Below are positions 4,798 to 7,788 of a stretch of 7,788 bases of DNA, piece after piece; the first letter of the stretch is position 1; every line of letters begins with the position of its first letter. The notes below the pieces were generated by a model. It made no database searches. It was not told where the DNA came from and saw only the letters and a list, made by a program, of their open reading frames with translations. Source of the stretch: an uncultured Ruminococcus sp. (GTDB lineage Bacteria; Bacillota; Clostridia; Oscillospirales; Ruminococcaceae); assembly GCA_946188175.1 (NCBI GenBank), contig CAMHUJ010000067.1, forward strand, positions 1 through 7,788. Reading direction: 5' to 3'. A program made the position numbers and the translations under genes.

Positions 4798-5463
4798 ATG
4801 GCACTGAATCACGCATTCTGCCCTTTATGCGGGGCAGTCATCACAGTTGATCTTTCACAGGACGCGCTGATCTGCCCCGCCTGCGGCAGACCGTTTCTCA
4901 ACGTACAGGCAGTTTATGCCGATCCGGCACCGGCACCTGCAGCGTCTGCCGTAACCTTCTCAAAAAAGGAATTTTCAACCACGCCCCTGAGCGATCTTGA
5001 TATTGAATACGGCGTGCTGCGGCGCTATAAAGGCAAAAACAGCTATGTCATTCTGCCGGACTGCATCAAAGAAATCGGCAGCAATGCCTTCCTCACCGCC
5101 CGCAATCTCCGCAGCGCCGTCCTGCCGGACAGCATTACCGGAATCGGCGCACAGGCTTTCTCGGAGTGCCGGCAGCTGATCAAACTGCGGATTCCGGACA
5201 CTGTCACGCTGATCGGGAGCGGCGCATTTTCCGGCTGTAAATCGCTGACAGAATTCAAGTTCCCGAACGGCGTTCAGACCGTTGCAAGCGATACCTTCTG
5301 GGGATGCACGGCGCTGAAATCCGTCCGTTTTCCGTCCGCACTCCGCCGCATCGAGGTCAATGCCTTCCACGGCTGCACCGCGTTATTATCCGTGCAGGTA
5401 CCGGCAGGCACATCTGTTGCAGACAGTGCTTTTCCGCCGCAAACGAGCATTGTCAGAATCTGA
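4798..5463 (+). CDS. Zinc-ribbon protein with BspA-type leucine-rich repeats
   Basis: A 221-residue protein. Residues 8-29 form a zinc ribbon with CPLC (8-11) and CPAC (26-29) knuckles. A low-complexity linker rich in Ala/Pro follows (about 40-52), then about five BspA-like LRR_5 repeats (about 81-203). Each repeat has the pattern L-P-x-x-[IV]-x-x-I-G-x-x-A-F-x-x-C-x-x-L, for example PDSITGIGAQAFSECRQLIK (110-129). There is no signal peptide, so unlike classical surface BspA proteins it should be cytoplasmic. A protein-binding role is likely. ATG 4798 was chosen because the zinc ribbon begins at once after it and a modest AGGAA lies 8 bases upstream; upstream in-frame residues overlap the LysR gene. 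The 124-base gap after the LysR gene shows no clear promoter or terminator, so read-through from it is possible. Confidence 0.85.
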   Translation: MALNHAFCPLCGAVITVDLSQDALICPACGRPFLNVQAVYADPAPAPAASAVTFSKKEFSTTPLSDLDIEYGVLRRYKGKNSYVILPDCIKEIGSNAFLTARNLRSAVLPDSITGIGAQAFSECRQLIKLRIPDTVTLIGSGAFSGCKSLTEFKFPNGVQTVASDTFWGCTALKSVRFPSALRRIEVNAFHGCTALLSVQVPAGTSVADSAFPPQTSIVRI

Positions 5464-5518
5464 TTTCGCAAGCAAGTCGGGATGCCGCCTGCATTTCTGA
5501 TACAAAGCCGAATCTTCC

Positions 5519-5559
5519 GCAGCCGTTCCTGCAATACAGCACATTGCAGGAACGGCTGC
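5519..5559. repeat. Perfect inverted repeat, 17-base arms
   Basis: GCAGCCGTTCCTGCAAT (5519-5535) and its exact reverse complement (5543-5559) enclose a 7-base loop, ACAGCAC. There is no T-run on either side on either strand (plus strand continues AAAACGG), so it is not a standard rho-independent terminator. It lies 55 bases after the leucine-rich-repeat gene stop. It may protect the transcript's 3' end, terminate weakly, or be part of a small mobile repeat. Confidence 0.85.
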
Positions 5560-5574
5560 AAAACGGATGTGAAC

Positions 5575-5604
5575 AAAAAAGCACCTGCATAAAGCAAGCG
5601 CTTT
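5575..5604 (-). terminator. Rho-independent terminator of the 5630-6166 gene
   Basis: On the minus strand, AAAGCGCTTGC (5604-5594) pairs with GCAGGTGCTTT (5588-5578) over 11 pairs, two of them G-U. The 5-base loop is TTTAT, and a run of six T overlaps the end of the stem. It lies 26 bases after the gene's stop. Confidence 0.7.
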
Positions 5605-5629
5605 GTGTATATTCAGTTCATGCGGAAAA

Positions 5630-6166
5630 TCAAAAGATGATATATGTTTCAATCTGAACCAGTCTCCGATCCTCGCAAAGGAACTTCAGATTGAAACCTA
5701 AATGATACTGTCCCGCATGGAAATCTATAGAAAAATAGTCAGAACCATTTTTCGGATTCGGACCCAGACGGTATTTGCGTTTTGTTCTTTCCGTCCAGCC
5801 TTCCTCTCCGAAATCGACTGACATTACCTCAAATTCTTTTTCAACGCCATCATGAGACCATTGCTTGTACCATTCTTTCTCGGAATTCCATACTTCGTTT
5901 TTGAAGTCCCAGAATCTGAGCCAGTCATACGCCTGCTTTAAACATTCATCCCAATGCTCCAGCACATCCAGAACCCGTCTGACTGTTTCCGCCGGAATGA
6001 CCTTGTCTGGTACATTGTAGATACAGAGCCAGCCGACTTCCTTCGTCAAAACCTGTGCATAACCTTGTCCGTGGTCGCTGTCAAAATCGAAGAAGGAAAA
6101 ATCCCCTTCTTTCATAAAATAAATGACTTCATCCAGATCAAAGGATACATATTTCGGTTTCGGCAC
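5630..6166 (-). CDS. Unrecognised acidic, aromatic-rich protein
   Basis: About 178 residues with no signal peptide, membrane segment or cysteine cluster. From the GTG at 6166 it reads (V/M)PKPKYVSFDLDEVIYFMKEG. A beta-like segment with GYAQVL and GWLCIYNVPD follows, then a Trp-rich helical region (HWDECLKQAYDWLRFWDF, then NSEKEWYKQW), and a C-terminal beta-like part with HLGFNLKFLC. I do not recognise the family. Size, acidity and solitary setting resemble small immunity-type or DUF proteins, but that is only an impression. Start: GTG 6166 has AGGAG 8 bases upstream. The in-frame GTG at 6175 overlaps that AGGAG and is therefore unlikely. It is a single-gene unit with its own strong promoter (6225-6253) and terminator (5575-5604), which argues for a real, expressed gene. 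Confidence 0.8.
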   Translation of the reverse strand: MPKPKYVSFDLDEVIYFMKEGDFSFFDFDSDHGQGYAQVLTKEVGWLCIYNVPDKVIPAETVRRVLDVLEHWDECLKQAYDWLRFWDFKNEVWNSEKEWYKQWSHDGVEKEFEVMSVDFGEEGWTERTKRKYRLGPNPKNGSDYFSIDFHAGQYHLGFNLKFLCEDRRLVQIETYIIF

Positions 6167-6224
6167 AGCAATCACTCCTGCATTTTGATTTACAACGAAA
6201 GTACCATGCTTCCTCTACACCTGA

Positions 6225-6253
6225 ATTATAGCACAGCAGGGAGAAATAGTCAA
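6225..6253 (-). promoter_or_regulatory. Strong promoter of the 5630-6166 gene
   Basis: On the minus strand, TTGACT (6248-6253), a 17-base spacer, then a perfect TATAAT (6225-6230). This is 11 of 12 consensus bases. Transcription would start about 50 bases ahead of GTG 6166. The -35 is only 8 bases from the terminator of the xylanase gene. Confidence 0.85.
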
Positions 6254-6257
6254 GCTG

Positions 6258-6300
6258 TGAAAAGCATCCCGCATACTGGTAATGCGGGATGCTTGTTTGT
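6258..6300 (-). terminator. Terminator after the xylanase gene, possibly bidirectional
   Basis: A perfect 13-base stem, AAGCATCCCGCAT (6262-6274) with ATGCGGGATGCTT (6282-6294), encloses a 7-base loop. On the minus strand it ends in a run of four T shortly after the xylanase stop at 6342. On the plus strand GTTTGTTT follows, so it could also stop transcription from the left. It insulates the xylanase gene from the next promoter. Confidence 0.8.
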
Positions 6301-6341
6301 TTATCAAAGAATCAGGTTTGTCCTGTTCCCTGTGCTGTCGC

Positions 6342-7788
6342 TTAAAATCCCTTGACCTCGCAGGTGAGGTACTTGACATACCACCGGATGTCATCGGCAT
6401 TCACTGCACCGTCCTGTGTAACGTCAGCGATCTTCTGCGCTCTGGAACCGGCAGAGCCGTCATATCCGCCTGCGATGATTGCCTGCTTTGCGAGCGTCAT
6501 ATCAATGACGTTGATCTCGCCGTCCTCGTTGATGTCGCCCAGCAGATAGGGCTCCTCTTTCTGCGGCTCGAATACCGTCACGGTATCACGCAGCGAAATG
6601 ATGTTCTGATAGAAGGACTTGGGGCTGCAGTTTTTGTCAAACGGCAGCGGATTGCCGCCCTGTGTGCCGTCGGCTTCTTTATAGGACTGCCGCCAGCTCG
6701 CGCCGTCACAGTGTCCCCAGAGTGACACGCTCGAGATGCCCTTGGAGCGCTCCGCCGCAACCTTGAATATGTCAACAAAGAGCTTTGCGCCCTCCTCCTT
6801 TGAGCAGGTGGTTACATCAAGCTCGGTGATCTGCACATCAAGGCCGAGACTGTTGAATTTGTCTATCGCATCTGCGTAGGTGCCGAACTGCGGATCCTTC
6901 GAGAGCGTCGCGCTGCCGGTATAGCCGAAGTCGCAGTAGTGCATATGCGACTGCATGCCGATGCCGTCGATGTAATCGCCCTCTGCAAGAATCTTCTTTG
7001 CCATGTTGTAGAGATCGTCGCATTTTGTGACGAAATACTCATTGTAGTCATTCATGTAGAGCTTGCAGCCCTCCGGCGCATATTTTCTCGCGTACTTGAA
7101 CGCATTGATGACAAAGGCATCGCTGTGGTAGCATCTCCACCAGTTTGAGAATTCGCCGCCGTCGCCGCGGAACCCGCCGCCGTCATTCTTAAAGAGCTCG
7201 TTGCAGACGTCATAGGCGTAGAGCTTGAGGTTCGGATAGTCGCGCTTAATCGCATCAAAGGTATTCCGGATCATGGATTCCAGACGCTTGTTCATGCGCT
7301 CCGGCGAGACAAAGTTGCCGGAATTGTGCTGCATATCCTCTTTGAAGATCCACTCCGGCGTCTGGGCATACCAGACAAACGTATGCCCGCGGACGCCGAT
7401 ACCGTTCTGCTCGGCAAAACGCAGGATCGGCGCTGCCTTTGAGAGACTGACCGCGATATTGTCATTGGAAGAAGCCGACTGAACACAGATCGAATCGGGC
7501 TTCATCTCATTCTCACAGGTGACGGAGTTATAATGCTTTTTGATGAATTCCGTCGCCTGCCGGTTCTGGGCGTTCCAGCCGTTGAGGCAGGTTCCGATGC
7601 GGAAGTATTTGCCCATGTAGTCCTTAAAGCCGGTGCCGTTCGGATCGTAGGAATAGTCATTGTTCTGATGCGGCGCGATCTGCTCGCAGAGCTCCGCTGC
7701 CGGAACCGTGCCTGCGTTCTCTTCCGCATGAACAATCGTGGGCAGCGCTGTTATACACATGGCTGCCGCCGTCAGGAATCCGAGTAAT
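6342..7788 (-). CDS. Secreted GH10 endo-beta-1,4-xylanase with C-terminal dockerin (5' end outside window)
   Basis: Hydrolyses internal beta-1,4 bonds of xylan, with retention, outside the cell. The visible 481 residues begin inside a signal peptide: LLGFLTAAAMCITALPTIVH, then A-EE as a likely cleavage site. The start codon therefore lies beyond the right edge, and the ATG at 7760 is internal. Counting from that Met, the GH10 domain spans about 35-392. Landmarks are CENEMKPD (82-89), GHTFVWYAQTPEW (125-137), acid/base Glu188 in DVCNELF, GIGMQSH (266-272), nucleophile Glu313 in QITELDV, and WGHCDGASWR (348-357). A short linker leads to a type I dockerin (405-466) with two calcium loops: D409-N411-D413-G-...-D420 and D446-T448-D450-G-...-D457. 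The dockerin implies docking to a cohesin scaffold. There is no carbohydrate-binding module. The stop is followed by the terminator at 6262-6294. Confidence 0.96.
   Translation of the reverse strand, partial: LLGFLTAAAMCITALPTIVHAEENAGTVPAAELCEQIAPHQNNDYSYDPNGTGFKDYMGKYFRIGTCLNGWNAQNRQATEFIKKHYNSVTCENEMKPDSICVQSASSNDNIAVSLSKAAPILRFAEQNGIGVRGHTFVWYAQTPEWIFKEDMQHNSGNFVSPERMNKRLESMIRNTFDAIKRDYPNLKLYAYDVCNELFKNDGGGFRGDGGEFSNWWRCYHSDAFVINAFKYARKYAPEGCKLYMNDYNEYFVTKCDDLYNMAKKILAEGDYIDGIGMQSHMHYCDFGYTGSATLSKDPQFGTYADAIDKFNSLGLDVQITELDVTTCSKEEGAKLFVDIFKVAAERSKGISSVSLWGHCDGASWRQSYKEADGTQGGNPLPFDKNCSPKSFYQNIISLRDTVTVFEPQKEEPYLLGDINEDGEINVIDMTLAKQAIIAGGYDGSAGSRAQKIADVTQDGAVNADDIRWYVKYLTCEVKGF

Noticed and set aside
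6164..6175. GTG 6175 as start of the unknown acidic protein
   Set aside because: It overlaps the only AGGAG; GTG 6166 sits 8 bases after that site.
6282..6725. Plus-strand open frame of 147 codons
   Set aside because: It is antisense to the xylanase dockerin region and starts inside a terminator stem.
6342..7760. Xylanase gene starting at ATG 7760
   Set aside because: The frame continues upstream to the window edge with LLGFLTAAA, which completes the hydrophobic core of the signal peptide, so the real start is outside the window.
1..7788. CRISPR array, tRNA, rRNA or complete insertion sequence
   Set aside because: No regularly spaced repeats, no tRNA cloverleaf or rRNA segment recognised, and no transposase coding sequence.

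Overview
The window looks like a chromosomal segment of a Gram-positive, fibre-degrading gut or rumen Clostridium-class bacterium, most likely a Ruminococcus or close relative. The evidence is a secreted GH10 xylanase with a C-terminal dockerin, a second dockerin-like domain on a lipoprotein, a dockerin relic, a BspA-type leucine-rich repeat protein, AGGAGG-type ribosome binding sites and well-formed TTGACA/TATAAT promoters with 17-base spacers. The genus is inferred from domain content, not from a marker gene.

Layout. Positions 1-300 hold the 5' end of an unrecognised minus-strand gene with its own promoter. Positions 300-1550 are a scrap yard: a small reading frame with a strong ribosome binding site, a tandem 13-base repeat next to a near-consensus promoter, then remnants in series. 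These are the N-terminal part of a mobile-element protein, the C-terminal third of a glutathione peroxidase, the first ~50 residues of a radical SAM protein, a short hydrophobic tail, a strong terminator, and the end of a dockerin-like protein. None of these is an intact gene of a known family.

Positions 1737-3653 (minus strand) form a compact three-gene redox operon. It encodes a 71-residue Cys-rich small protein, then (ATGA overlap) a 384-residue predicted lipoprotein with dockerin-like, flavodoxin and cyclophilin-like domains, then (13-base gap) an iron-sulfur-flavoprotein-like FMN reductase. A LysR-type regulator (3789-4673, plus strand) is transcribed divergently. The 135 bases between them contain two facing promoters and two palindromes with T-N11-A geometry, so this regulator very probably controls both the operon and itself.

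Positions 4798-5463 encode a zinc-ribbon plus leucine-rich-repeat protein. A perfect 17-base-arm hairpin follows, then a minus-strand terminator belonging to an unrecognised acidic, aromatic-rich protein (5630-6166) that has a textbook promoter. A terminator at 6262-6294 separates it from the GH10 xylanase-dockerin gene (6342 to beyond the right edge), whose signal peptide runs out of the window.

The most noteworthy item is the redox operon. A dockerin-like module on a surface-anchored flavodoxin/cyclophilin-like lipoprotein, coupled to a Cys-rich small protein and a probable Fe-S flavoprotein under LysR control, would be an uncommon extracytoplasmic electron-transfer arrangement in an organism that also makes dockerin-bearing xylanase.
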